From CAYGUK01 sp964352985 (GTDB lineage Bacteria > Pseudomonadota > Gammaproteobacteria > JAHCLG01): a stretch of 47,709 nucleotides of DNA. Of the stretch, positions 18,297-27,114 are shown piece by piece. Within the stretch, counting starts at the first letter, position 1. Each line of letters starts with the position of its first letter. Where the stretch lies: the NCBI GenBank assembly GCA_964352985.1, contig CAYGUK010000021.1:1-47709 (forward strand), written 5' to 3'. The notes beneath the pieces are model-generated. The model was given only the letters and a program-made list of their open reading frames with translations, was not told the DNA's origin and did not search any database. Both the position numbers and the translations under genes were made by a program.

Positions 18297-20030
18297 ATGA
18301 AATATGTTCTGAAATTCATAGGTGTAATGAGTTTAATGTTTTTAACATTCAATATTTTTGCGGCAGATATATTAGCAAAAGTAGATCGTAGTGATATTAA
18401 AATGGGTGAAACATTTAATCTCATCATTACTGTAGCAGGTCAATCTCAGGCACGTCCTGATTATTCACCCTTAAATCGTTACTTCGAAATATTAGGCCAA
18501 GCACAAACGAATCAAATTAATGTTAGCAATGGCGTCACAGAAGCAAAGACTGTTTTTGTTGTGCAATTGGAAGCAAAAAAATTAGGGAAATTAACAATCC
18601 CAAGTATCACAGTGGGTAATCAACAAACTAAACCATTAATAATTCAAGTGAGCACCAATGCAAATTCAACAACGAGTGCTGATAATAAATCATTATTTTT
18701 GAAAGCAAATGTGTCAACAACATCTCCTTATGTTCAAGGCCAAGTTATTTATACTGCAAAACTCTTTGCCACAAGCCAAATTGCAAATAATTGGCAAAGC
18801 GCGCGTTTAACGCCACCTGCTGCTGAGAATGCGGTAGTAAAACAATTAGGCAAGTTTACTTATTACAATACCACGATTGATGGCAAAACTTATCAAGTGG
18901 CAGAAATTCGTTATGCGATATTTCCTCAGCAAAGTGGTAGTTTAAAAATTTCACCGGTTGAATTTCACGGTAATATGTTAGTGATGTTAAATAATTCAAA
19001 TAATAATGTTTTTGGTAGTGATGCTCAGTTTTTTAGTTCGGGCTTAAAACCTTTTACAGCTGTTGCGCCTGCTATTACTTTAAATGTGAAACCAATACCG
19101 GCTAATTTTAATGGTAAAACTTGGTTACCCGCTAAAAATATAACCTTGAGTGATTCCTGGTCATCTCATCCTCAACAAATAAAAGTCGGATCACCCATCA
19201 CTAGAACGATTATTTTACATGCAACAGGTTTAACTTCTTCACAATTACCTAATATCACTGTGGGGAAAGTCGAAAATATGAATACCTATCCTGATCTACC
19301 TACTTCACAAACATCAAATACATCAAGCAATATTGTCAGTAAACGGATAGAAAAAATTGCCTATGTGCCCACTAAAGCGGGAAATATTACTATTCCTGCA
19401 ATTACTTTATCTTGGTGGAATACGACAACTTCCCAATTACAAACAGCGACTTTACCTGCTTATACCTTAACGGTAGTCGGTGGCGGTGAAGCAAATAATT
19501 CTCCAAATACAATCCCATCTACAGCAAATAATTCACAAACCATTTCGCCAGCAAAACCAAAAGTAGTAACAGAAGTGATAAATAAAAGAAATTACTTGCC
19601 TTGGATCCTAAGCTGTATTTTCTTTTTATTATGGATAGTGACTTTTGTATTATTAAAAAATAGAAAACCAAAAGCGTTGAGTGATAAAGACGTTATGCTT
19701 GATATCGTGAGTCTTAGAGCTTCTCGTCAAGCAGTAAAAAGAGCATGTCGGAGTAATGATCCTTTAATGTTAAAAGAATCTCTCTTAGCTTGGGCAGCTA
19801 TGCGTTTTCAAGTCAAGCATGTTATTAGCTTAGGACAAATTTGCGATCGGATTAAAGATGAAGATTTGAAAATGGCGATTAAGCGTTTAGATTTTGTATT
19901 ATATTCTGATGGTAAATCTACCTGGGATGGAAAATCATTTTGGAAAATTTTTATTAATTATATTCATCATAATAAAATCAAAACTAAAAAGAATAAAAAA
20001 CAAGTATTACCCTCCCTATATCCAAAATAG
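18297..20030 (+). CDS. batD: BatD-type oxygen-tolerance protein
   Basis: 577 residues. A signal peptide (MKYVLKFIGVMSLMFLTFNIFA) is followed by a long periplasmic beta-rich region with repeated BatD features (VDRSDIKMGETFNLIITVAG; FPQQSGSLKISPVEF; YVPTKAGNITIPAITLSWWN), one transmembrane helix near residues 437-460 (LPWILSCIFFLLWIVTFVLL) and a cytosolic helical tail. This is the normal order for BatD. A GTG lies immediately before the ATG; the ATG at 18297 has AAAGGA 8 bases upstream and is preferred. It is the last Bat gene of the operon. Confidence 0.9.
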   Translation: MKYVLKFIGVMSLMFLTFNIFAADILAKVDRSDIKMGETFNLIITVAGQSQARPDYSPLNRYFEILGQAQTNQINVSNGVTEAKTVFVVQLEAKKLGKLTIPSITVGNQQTKPLIIQVSTNANSTTSADNKSLFLKANVSTTSPYVQGQVIYTAKLFATSQIANNWQSARLTPPAAENAVVKQLGKFTYYNTTIDGKTYQVAEIRYAIFPQQSGSLKISPVEFHGNMLVMLNNSNNNVFGSDAQFFSSGLKPFTAVAPAITLNVKPIPANFNGKTWLPAKNITLSDSWSSHPQQIKVGSPITRTIILHATGLTSSQLPNITVGKVENMNTYPDLPTSQTSNTSSNIVSKRIEKIAYVPTKAGNITIPAITLSWWNTTTSQLQTATLPAYTLTVVGGGEANNSPNTIPSTANNSQTISPAKPKVVTEVINKRNYLPWILSCIFFLLWIVTFVLLKNRKPKALSDKDVMLDIVSLRASRQAVKRACRSNDPLMLKESLLAWAAMRFQVKHVISLGQICDRIKDEDLKMAIKRLDFVLYSDGKSTWDGKSFWKIFINYIHHNKIKTKKNKKQVLPSLYPK

Positions 20031-20042
20031 ACGAGTAAATCA

Positions 20043-20486
20043 ATGTTGCAGCAAGCAGAGCTCATCGGCGCCTGGGAGTTAATTTCTTGGCAAGCAAAAA
20101 CCTTAACTGGGGATTTAATATATCCTTGGGGTCAGGATGTCTTTGGCATGTTAATTTATATCAAAGAAAATAAAATGTCTGCGACATTAATGAAAGCAAA
20201 TCGTCCTAATTTTGAGCACGATATTTTTAATGAAATATATCCGAAGGATAAAGCGGCTGCTTTTGACTCGTTCACCGCCTATGCAGGAAATTACTCGATT
20301 GTAAATAATACCATTATTCATCATGTTCACTATTGTTCGATTCCAAATTTTGTCGGATTAGATTTAGTCCGTGATGCGATCCTTGCTGAAGATCAATTAA
20401 CTTTAAAAACAAAAGAAAGTAACCATTTCAGTAAAGACCGCGTTTTTTCTACTTTAAAATGGCAACGAGTTAATTCTAAAGTTTAA
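20043..20486 (+). CDS. Lipocalin-like domain protein
   Basis: 147 residues matching the small bacterial lipocalin-like domain: LIGAWELISWQAKT at the N-terminus, GMLIYIKENKMSATLMKANRP, then AAAFDSFTAYAGNYSI and HHVHYCSIPNFVGLDLVR. No signal peptide is seen, so it is probably cytosolic. The ligand or reaction is unknown. The gene starts 12 bases after batD, with no clear ribosome binding site, and is likely cotranscribed. Confidence 0.8.
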   Translation: MLQQAELIGAWELISWQAKTLTGDLIYPWGQDVFGMLIYIKENKMSATLMKANRPNFEHDIFNEIYPKDKAAAFDSFTAYAGNYSIVNNTIIHHVHYCSIPNFVGLDLVRDAILAEDQLTLKTKESNHFSKDRVFSTLKWQRVNSKV

Positions 20487-20728
20487 ATTTATGTTGTAAA
20501 ATCTACTTTTGGGGATAGATAAATCATTGCTAAATTTACTTAGTATTTTTTTTAAAAAGATTTCGGTATGTAAATTGAGAAAATTGGTGGTAGTATGCTC
20601 ATGTTTTTTATTTGGATAGAAATGGAACACGTGTTCAGATAAAAATATTGGGAGATATATTATTAAGTTATATATCAAAAATTTTACAAGAGTGCTTTGA
20701 GATATAGTAGTTAAAAATATTATGAATA

Positions 20729-20760
20729 AAAATAAGAAAATAAGAAAATAAGAAAATAAG
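20729..20760. repeat. Tandem repeat, four copies of AAAATAAG
   Basis: Four perfect head-to-tail copies of the 8-base unit AAAATAAG, preceded by a partial match. It lies about 190 bases before the small basic protein gene and about 85 bases before its likely promoter. Such tracts can change length by slipped-strand mispairing. Confidence 0.9.
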
Positions 20761-20845
20761 AATTTGTCTAATTTGTTTAGTCTTATAAATCTTCTTGAAA
20801 ATAACAGAAAAATCTAGTCTCTGATTAACTTCAGCAGCTTATGTA

Positions 20846-20873
20846 TTGCCTATGTTCTATTGCTGATTATGCT
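20846..20873 (+). promoter_or_regulatory. Possible promoter of the small basic protein gene
   Basis: TTGCCT at 20846-20851 and TATGCT at 20868-20873, spaced by 16 bases, with an expected leader of about 70 bases to the ATG at 20950. Confidence 0.35.
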
Positions 20874-20949
20874 GTAATTTTCAGTTGTTTCTTATTCTCA
20901 TTCTTTTAGGCGATTACTTGTCACAAAGAAAAATAATAAGAGAATTAAA

Positions 20950-21267
20950 ATGCCATCACATAAACAAGCAAAAAAGCAAAAAATGAAAGCAATGCAAATA
21001 CGTACGGAGCTTGCTAGAATTGTTGAAAGTCGCCAGTCTAAAGGTGATCCGAGAGCACAAAATATAGATTTAGCAAAAGTAAGATCAGGTGACTTTGCTG
21101 AATGTTATGCTGCAGCGGGCTTATTTAGACATAAGGGAGGTAGTCCAAGTGGCAGCCCAAGAAGTAGCGTTAAAAATAGTAAAAAATTTCAAAACCACCA
21201 AAAAATGTGTTCGGAAATGGCGCGAAAATGTGCGACTACAAGTTCTAGAAGAAGAAGAGCTATGTGA
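20950..21267 (+). CDS. Small very basic hypothetical protein, 105 aa
   Basis: Not recognised. The N-terminal 25 residues are Lys/Gln-rich (MPSHKQAKKQKMKAMQIRTE), a middle part reads NIDLAKVRSGDFAECYAAAG, and the C-terminus is Ser/Arg/Lys-rich, ending SSRRRRAM. Another frame is open from 21089 to 21286 and gives a more regular amphipathic helix at its end, so a frameshift near 21150 is possible. The ribosome binding site is weak (AAGAGA). The charge suggests nucleic-acid binding, but no family supports this. It converges with mtnA. Confidence 0.5.
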   Translation: MPSHKQAKKQKMKAMQIRTELARIVESRQSKGDPRAQNIDLAKVRSGDFAECYAAAGLFRHKGGSPSGSPRSSVKNSKKFQNHQKMCSEMARKCATTSSRRRRAM

Positions 21268-21282
21268 AACTAACATTCTATT

Positions 21283-22278
21283 TTAATTAAAATCGTTAAA
21301 AATCCCACGATCAGTGATGATACCCGTGACTAATCGATTTGGGGTTACATCAAAAGCAGGGTTATAAGTTGGTGCGTGATGAGGTGCCCATGTTAGCTCA
21401 TAATTACACCAGCTTATCCCTTTTACTTCGGCAGCTTGGCGTTGTTCGATAATGATATCGTTACCAGTTTTGGCATGTTTATCTATCGTGGTATAAGGCG
21501 CTGCTGTGTAAAACGGTATATGATGAAAATGCGCTAATACCGCTAAATTATAAGTGCCAATCTTATTAGCGAAATCACCATTCATTGCAATTCTATCAGC
21601 ACCCACAATGATTTTTTGAATTTTATTTTCTGCCATTAAACTTGCGGCCATGTTGTCACAAATTAAAGTATAGGGGATCCCTAAACAGTCTAATTCATAA
21701 GCTGTTAATCTTGCACCTTGTAACAATGGTCTGGTTTCATCAACATACACATGAATTTTTTTACCTTGTTGAAATGCGGAGGTGATCACACCAATGGCAG
21801 TGCCTATTCCCACTGTTGCTAAACTGCCGGCATTGCAGTGGGTTAAAATACTATCACCATCATCAATTTTATTTGCACCATGTTGTCCTATCGCACGACA
21901 CAAATTGACATCTTCTTCAAAAATTTCAATGGCGGTTTGCAAGACTAACTCAGGATGTTTAGTTTCGTTGATACAAGTTAATACGCGTGACAGGCAATGT
22001 GTTAAATTAACGGCAGTAGGACGTGCTGCTGATAATAAATCAAAATTTTGATTTGCCGTTGTTAAATCAGGATGATTAAAATAACTTAATGCTAAACTAA
22101 GACTCGCTGCTACACCAATAAGTGGTGCGCCACGTGTTTTTAGTGTTTTGATGATCTCAACCATATGAGCGCAATTTTCAACTGTTATCCATTTTTTTTC
22201 GTGTGGGAGTAATTGTTGATCAAGAATACTAAGCTCATTATTTTGTAAACATAAAGCAAAGGATTGTAAATTTTTCAT
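21283..22278 (-). CDS. mtnA: S-methyl-5-thioribose-1-phosphate isomerase
   Basis: 331 residues of the MtnA/eIF2B-like family, converting 5-methylthioribose-1-phosphate (or 5-deoxyribose-1-phosphate) to the ribulose form. RGAPLIG is at 49-55, THCNAGSLAT with catalytic Cys148, VDETRPLLQGARLTA at 179-193, and GADRIAMNGDFANKIGTY with catalytic Asp228. The ATG overlaps the upstream aldolase stop (ATGA). It is last in the minus-strand gene run. The length is somewhat below that of many relatives, but all motifs are present. Confidence 0.95.
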   Translation of the reverse strand: MKNLQSFALCLQNNELSILDQQLLPHEKKWITVENCAHMVEIIKTLKTRGAPLIGVAASLSLALSYFNHPDLTTANQNFDLLSAARPTAVNLTHCLSRVLTCINETKHPELVLQTAIEIFEEDVNLCRAIGQHGANKIDDGDSILTHCNAGSLATVGIGTAIGVITSAFQQGKKIHVYVDETRPLLQGARLTAYELDCLGIPYTLICDNMAASLMAENKIQKIIVGADRIAMNGDFANKIGTYNLAVLAHFHHIPFYTAAPYTTIDKHAKTGNDIIIEQRQAAEVKGISWCNYELTWAPHHAPTYNPAFDVTPNRLVTGIITDRGIFNDFN

Positions 22279-22925
22279 AATAACGTTTCACCTATTTTTT
22301 TACGCTGTCTGATTAAATAATCAACTTCAGCTTGCTCAATCGTTGAAATTTTATTTAATAATTTTGCTTTATATAAAATTTCAGCACTGTGTTCTATTCT
22401 TTCTATACCACGCAAAGCTTCAAATAAATCCTCACCCCAAGTCAATGCGCCATGTCTCGCTAAAATAAATGCGCGTTGAGCAGGTAAATAAGGGATGAGA
22501 ACTTCTCCCATGGCTTTTGTTCCTGGTCGCTGAAATGGCACAATGGGTAATTTACCTAAAGCTAAAATTAACTCTGACATAGCATTATTGGGTAATGAGC
22601 ATGAGTCAGGAAAAGCGATAGTCCAAGCAATGGCTGTTGGCGGATGAGCATGTATCACGGCTTTTGCTTTTGGGCAATGTTGATAAACGGTTAAATGCAT
22701 TAATTTTTCAGAAGATGGTTGTCCTTGTAAAATTTCGCCTTTGCTATTAATGATTGCAATATCATCTTCACTAATTAATGCTTTAGCGATCCCACTTGGC
22801 GTGATAAAAATTTCTTCATCAGAAAATCGATAACTAATATTACCATCAGCCGCAGCATTTAGATTTTTTCTATCAAGAATTTTAGCGATTTGTATAATTT
22901 GTTTTTTTATTTCAAGCTTTGTCAT
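22275..22925 (-). CDS. Class II aldolase, Ald2/FucA-like (DHAP-shunt candidate)
   Basis: 216 residues from the ATG at 22925. Class II aldolase features are NAAADGNISYRF (23-34), ITPSGIAKALISEDDI, PSSEKLMH with catalytic-type Glu73, the zinc ligands HAH (92, 94) and His158 in ARHGALTWG. The GNISYR, PSSE and HAHPPTA pattern is that of fuculose-1-phosphate-type aldolases rather than typical MtnB dehydratases, and the partner genes are mtnK and mtnA. The inferred role is cleavage of 5-deoxyribulose- or methylthioribulose-1-phosphate to DHAP and an aldehyde. MtnB dehydratase activity remains the alternative. A longer frame (to 23018) overlaps mtnK deeply and is rejected. Confidence 0.8.
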   Translation of the reverse strand: MTKLEIKKQIIQIAKILDRKNLNAAADGNISYRFSDEEIFITPSGIAKALISEDDIAIINSKGEILQGQPSSEKLMHLTVYQHCPKAKAVIHAHPPTAIAWTIAFPDSCSLPNNAMSELILALGKLPIVPFQRPGTKAMGEVLIPYLPAQRAFILARHGALTWGEDLFEALRGIERIEHSAEILYKAKLLNKISTIEQAEVDYLIRQRKKIGETLL

Positions 22926-24120
22926 AGCAAGTTGCCAATTCGTTATTTGATTGGATAAAATGGTTAACTTGATCGATATTATAATAATTCTTCGATTCTG
23001 TGATGAGATGAATCGCATGATGAATTATTTTTTTTGAAATCTCAGTACGAGTTTCATCATTGGATATTGTGCTAATTTCTGCATTGAGTGCTAAGCCAAT
23101 TGTCCGACGTATCATTTCAGTACCGGCAAAACCCAAGGCATCTTGGAATATTTGAGCAATATAACTATCAATAAACGCTTCTACATTGAGTGCAGGATCA
23201 TTTGTTTTGGTTAAACACAAAGATTTAAATTTTGTGGCAAATAAATGCCAGATTTTTTGGCATTCATTTAATAAATGTGATTGGTAATCAGTATTTTGAT
23301 TTATTGAGTGATAACAATAATTAAGATAAAAATTACCTAGCAACGAACCTACATCAAAACCAATGGGGCCGTAAAAAGCAAATTCTTGGTCAATGACCTT
23401 TAGGTTTTTTTCATTAATGAAAATACTTCCAGTATGAAGATCACCGTGTAACAGTGCTTCAGCTGAAGTTAAAAACGTTTGTTTTAATTTGGCCACTTTC
23501 GCTTTAAGCGATGTATTTTGCCATAAATTCTTTTTAATGAAAGGTATTAAAGGTTTAATTATTTGATTACGAGGATGCGAGCAATAGGGATCAGTAAAAA
23601 ATAATTCTTCGCTGATTTCACATAATTCAGGGTTAATAAAATCTTTAACAAATTGTTTTTTCACTTGTTGATTTTGATGGAAGTCAGAAGAATAAAATAA
23701 CGTTTTAGCCATGTAATCACTGATAAGTTCTGCAAAATGGCGAAAGATTTTACCGGCCATTTGATCATGACGATATATTTTATACTGATACAAATCTTCC
23801 ATGATAAATAATGCAAGATTACTATTTCTGAGAATGACGTTTGGTACTAATCCCGGACACCATGTCGCATGCAAACTAATTGTTTCGACTTCTATGCGAT
23901 TTCGATCGAGAGATAAAGGCCAATCTTCACCAACGATGCGCACATAAGGTAATGCCTGTTTAATGATCCATCTTTCGTTAGGCGTGATAACACGAAAAAC
24001 TGCATTAACATTGCCATCACCAATCTCTTCAACTGAAATATTTTCATGTGTGAGTAACGTTGTTTGCTGTTTTAAAAATTCAATCAGTAAATCTGACGTC
24101 AAAATCTTGTACTGGTTCAT
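22912..24120 (-). CDS. mtnK: 5-methylthioribose kinase
   Basis: 402 residues with the aminoglycoside-phosphotransferase-like kinase fold. GDGNVNAVFRV (34-44) is the nucleotide-binding loop, WIIKQALPYVR contains the ATP-binding lysine, HGDLHTGSIF (225-234) is the catalytic loop, and KVIDQEFAFYGPIGFDVGSL carries the metal-binding acidic residue and the MtnK signature. It phosphorylates methylthioribose, and in DHAP-shunt organisms 5-deoxyribose, at C1. AAGGA lies upstream of the ATG. The aldolase start overlaps its 3' end by 14 bases. Confidence 0.95.
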   Translation of the reverse strand: MNQYKILTSDLLIEFLKQQTTLLTHENISVEEIGDGNVNAVFRVITPNERWIIKQALPYVRIVGEDWPLSLDRNRIEVETISLHATWCPGLVPNVILRNSNLALFIMEDLYQYKIYRHDQMAGKIFRHFAELISDYMAKTLFYSSDFHQNQQVKKQFVKDFINPELCEISEELFFTDPYCSHPRNQIIKPLIPFIKKNLWQNTSLKAKVAKLKQTFLTSAEALLHGDLHTGSIFINEKNLKVIDQEFAFYGPIGFDVGSLLGNFYLNYCYHSINQNTDYQSHLLNECQKIWHLFATKFKSLCLTKTNDPALNVEAFIDSYIAQIFQDALGFAGTEMIRRTIGLALNAEISTISNDETRTEISKKIIHHAIHLITESKNYYNIDQVNHFIQSNNELATCYDKA

Positions 24121-24128
24121 GCTTGTCC

Positions 24129-25640
24129 TTAAATTTTTGCAGCAATGTGTCCATCAGGTCGTACCAATATCGCTTGATGATTTTCTAATTCTAGTTGTTG
24201 TAACAATTCTGGTTGTTCTTTCAAAGAAATGATCGTTAATGGATAGGAGGTTGGTATTGGTAAGTCTTTATGTTGATAGTTTGATCCTGTTAATAAGACA
24301 TGGTTTTTTTCGAATAAATCCAATGTCGATATGTTTTTATTTTCATGATCAAGAATATAATGCGGTAAGCGTTTACCGATTTTAATACTTTTATCATAAG
24401 TATAAGCATCCCATGATGAATCTTCATGGGCATAAACGGCATTTGAGCGATAAATAAAGCCAATATCTAAACCTAAATGATTTATTTGTCTGGTTTGTTC
24501 TTTTAAACGTTGATGAAATGCTTCTTGATCATTTTGTTCATTGGCATTAGCAATTTGAAAAAGTCGATTAGCATTTTCCACACTCCAATCGATAGTAAAT
24601 TGGACAAGTGGTTGACGTTCTTGTTGATAGCTATCTAATAAAGTTTGATCAGCAAAACCGTTAATCACATAAGCGAGTTTCCATGCTAAATTATGCGCAT
24701 CGCCAATGCCAGTATTCATACCCATGCCACCTGTTGGTGGAACACGATGAGCACTATCCCCACACAGAAAAATTCGACTATGGCGATATTTTTCCGCATT
24801 CACTGCGGCCATATCCCAAGTGGCGACATTAATAATTTTAGCTTGATGATTTTCATCTTCGACTAATTCTTTTATGAGTGAGAGACCGAATTGTTTATTG
24901 GGTTTTTCATCATAATTTATGACGCGTTTTGCAATGACCCAATGTTGCTTCATATCAACATTTAATATAAATTTACCGCGTTGTTTTTCACCCATAAAAA
25001 CGAGCACAATAAATGGTTTATCTCCAACCCATTGACTTAAATCTGTTTCGCAATAAGCGCTAATATAACTGCCCATGTTTGGAATACCATTCATCTTAAT
25101 GTTTAACTTTTCACGAACTTGACTATGCGCACCTTCACAAGAAATAAGATATTGGCAATGAATGGTGGAGATTTCTTTGGTGTTGTAATCTTGGATTTGA
25201 CATTCGACGTAGCCATCACATTCTTTAAAATCAATTAATTTAGTATTAAACTTTAAGTCACACTCTTTTTGTGATTTAACTTTTTTCGCTAATTCCATTT
25301 CGAGTAAATCTTGAGAAACTAAACAATTTCGTGTTGGACTGCTGTGGCCTTCATCCACTTCGACTTTAAGTTCAGCCATCACGTCACTATTCATATCTTC
25401 CATCCAGATTAAACGACGTGCTTCATCGGGTAATTCATGTTGTCGAACAGCATCTTCGACGCCCCATTGCCGAAATAACTCCATCGTACGAACATTTACA
25501 CCGCGCGCTTTCGGATGAATGGCGGTGCCTGGGTGTTTTTCAATAATGAGATTTTCAATGCCAAGACGCGATAAAGCTAAAGAAAGTGATAAACCAACCG
25601 GACCGCTGCCACTGATTAATACGGGAATATTTCTAGCCAT
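24129..25640 (-). CDS. FAD-dependent aromatic-type monooxygenase
   Basis: 503 residues of the PheA/TfdB-like flavoprotein hydroxylase family. The N-terminal dinucleotide motif ISGSGPVGLSLSLALSRLGI has its glycines at 11, 13 and 16, followed by IIEKHPGTAIHPKARGVNVRTMELFR. The FAD ribityl motif is RIFLCGDSAHRVPPTGGMGM, then NTGIGDAHNLAWKL. A C-terminal thioredoxin-like part ends QAILVRPDGHIAAKI, as in relatives. The substrate is unknown. It stops 8 bases before mtnK, so it is cotranscribed with it, but no metabolic link is established. Confidence 0.9.
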   Translation of the reverse strand: MARNIPVLISGSGPVGLSLSLALSRLGIENLIIEKHPGTAIHPKARGVNVRTMELFRQWGVEDAVRQHELPDEARRLIWMEDMNSDVMAELKVEVDEGHSSPTRNCLVSQDLLEMELAKKVKSQKECDLKFNTKLIDFKECDGYVECQIQDYNTKEISTIHCQYLISCEGAHSQVREKLNIKMNGIPNMGSYISAYCETDLSQWVGDKPFIVLVFMGEKQRGKFILNVDMKQHWVIAKRVINYDEKPNKQFGLSLIKELVEDENHQAKIINVATWDMAAVNAEKYRHSRIFLCGDSAHRVPPTGGMGMNTGIGDAHNLAWKLAYVINGFADQTLLDSYQQERQPLVQFTIDWSVENANRLFQIANANEQNDQEAFHQRLKEQTRQINHLGLDIGFIYRSNAVYAHEDSSWDAYTYDKSIKIGKRLPHYILDHENKNISTLDLFEKNHVLLTGSNYQHKDLPIPTSYPLTIISLKEQPELLQQLELENHQAILVRPDGHIAAKI

Positions 25641-25681
25641 TTTAACTTCTCATCTTGATTTAATAGTTGGCAAGTTTAACA

Positions 25682-27100
25682 TTAATCTTGACCGAGTGCC
25701 TTATAAGCTTCAAGTGCTTTTTCTCGAGAAGGTTTTAAATCGACAATCGGTTTAGGATACGTTTTACCTAATACAATGTTTGCTTGCTGCAATATTGCTT
25801 CGGGTGCTTCCCATGGATTATATAAGTATTTATCTGGTAGTAATCGTAATTCTGGTAGATATTTTTTAGTATATTCACCATGTGGATCGAATTTTTGTCC
25901 TTGCGTGATAGGGTTAAAAATTCTGTAATACGGCGCAGCATCTGCGCCACAGCCTGCAACCCATTGCCAACTCGCACTATTATTCGCCAAATCAGCATCA
26001 ACTAAACAATCCCAAAACCAACGTTCACCTTCACGCCAATCGATCATTAAATTTTTAATTAAAAAAGATGCTACCACCATGCGAATGCGATTATGAATAT
26101 AACCGGTTTGCCATAGTTCCCGCATACCTGCATCAACAATGGGATATCCTGTTTGACCTTTTTGCCATGCTGTTAATCGTGTGTGATTTTTAATCCAGGG
26201 AAATGCATTAAACTTTGATTGCCAATTTTTAGTGGGTAAATCTTTAAAATAATATAAAAGAGAATGAGAAAATTCTCGCCAACCTAATTCACTTAAAAAA
26301 TGATAAATATTTTCATCATCATCTATTTTTTTTGCTGCATACCAAATTTGATTAGGTGATATTTCACCAAAATGTAAATGAGGAGATAAACGTGAAACCG
26401 CTTTCATGGCAGGAAAATTTCGTCCTAACTTATAATTGTGAATTGCCGAGCGCAAAAATGTTTGTAATCGTTTTTTGGCAGCTTGTTCGCCTGGTTGCCA
26501 ATCTTGCATCATGGATTTATCCCATTCAATCTCAGGCATTAAATTTAAATCATTAATTGAAGTGACTAATTTTGAAGATTGATAATAAGTTATGTTTTTG
26601 GGTTTGTTGATGGGATTTCGCGGAGGGATAGCTTGTAGGCAGCCTTTTTTAAAAAACGGTGTAAAAACTTTGTAAGGCGTGTTATCTTTTTTGGAAATTT
26701 CCCAGGGTTCCCATAATAAGGAACCATTAAAGGTTTTTACTAAAATTTGTTTTTCTTTTAATTCTTTTTTTATTTTCGCATCACGTTTTATTCGCCAAGG
26801 TTCATAACACCGATTCCAATAAATGGCATTTACTGAATATTTTTCAATTAATTGATGAATAATTGTCAAAGCATCACCACTAAAAAAATGTAAATTTTCG
26901 TTTAATGAAATATTTAAATTTTTCAATGAGTGATGAAGCCAAACTCGACTGGCTGCACCATTAGTAAAAGCCCCGCTATTTATATCATCCAAAATAAAAA
27001 TAGGTAAAACGAATTCATGTTGTGATGCGCTATAAAATGCTGGGTTATCTTGTGATCTTAAATCTTGACGAAACCAATGAATTGCAATGTCTTTGATCAT
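25682..27100 (-). CDS. phrB: Deoxyribodipyrimidine photolyase
   Basis: 472 residues, the same length as E. coli PhrB. The N-terminal antenna-binding domain begins IAIHWFRQDLRSQDNPAF. The C-terminal FAD domain contains HLHFGEISPNQIW, ELGWREFSHSLLYYF, RMVVASFLIKNLMIDWREGE, and WFWDCLVDADLANNSASWQW, followed by VAGCGADAAPYYRIFNP, all diagnostic of class I CPD photolyases. It repairs UV-induced pyrimidine dimers using blue light. AAGGTG lies before the ATG. The gene is within the tightly spaced minus-strand run, 14 bases after the MHS carrier gene. Confidence 0.95.
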   Translation of the reverse strand: MIKDIAIHWFRQDLRSQDNPAFYSASQHEFVLPIFILDDINSGAFTNGAASRVWLHHSLKNLNISLNENLHFFSGDALTIIHQLIEKYSVNAIYWNRCYEPWRIKRDAKIKKELKEKQILVKTFNGSLLWEPWEISKKDNTPYKVFTPFFKKGCLQAIPPRNPINKPKNITYYQSSKLVTSINDLNLMPEIEWDKSMMQDWQPGEQAAKKRLQTFLRSAIHNYKLGRNFPAMKAVSRLSPHLHFGEISPNQIWYAAKKIDDDENIYHFLSELGWREFSHSLLYYFKDLPTKNWQSKFNAFPWIKNHTRLTAWQKGQTGYPIVDAGMRELWQTGYIHNRIRMVVASFLIKNLMIDWREGERWFWDCLVDADLANNSASWQWVAGCGADAAPYYRIFNPITQGQKFDPHGEYTKKYLPELRLLPDKYLYNPWEAPEAILQQANIVLGKTYPKPIVDLKPSREKALEAYKALGQD

Positions 27101-27114
27101 TCAGTACACACCTT

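Larger units (their letters stand above)
20487..20949. other. AT-rich intergenic stretch, 463 bases
   Basis: Very AT-rich. It contains a short tandem repeat (20729-20760) and a plausible promoter (20846-20873). No hairpin with a T-run was found after the lipocalin-like gene. A minus-strand frame of 74 codons here lacks any support. Confidence 0.5.

Noticed and set aside
20454..20678. 74-codon minus-strand frame overlapping the lipocalin-like gene end
   Set aside because: Composition typical of random AT-rich translation and no start signal.
22926..23018. N-terminal extension of the aldolase reading frame
   Set aside because: It is inside mtnK, has no family similarity, and the ATG at 22925 fits class II aldolases.
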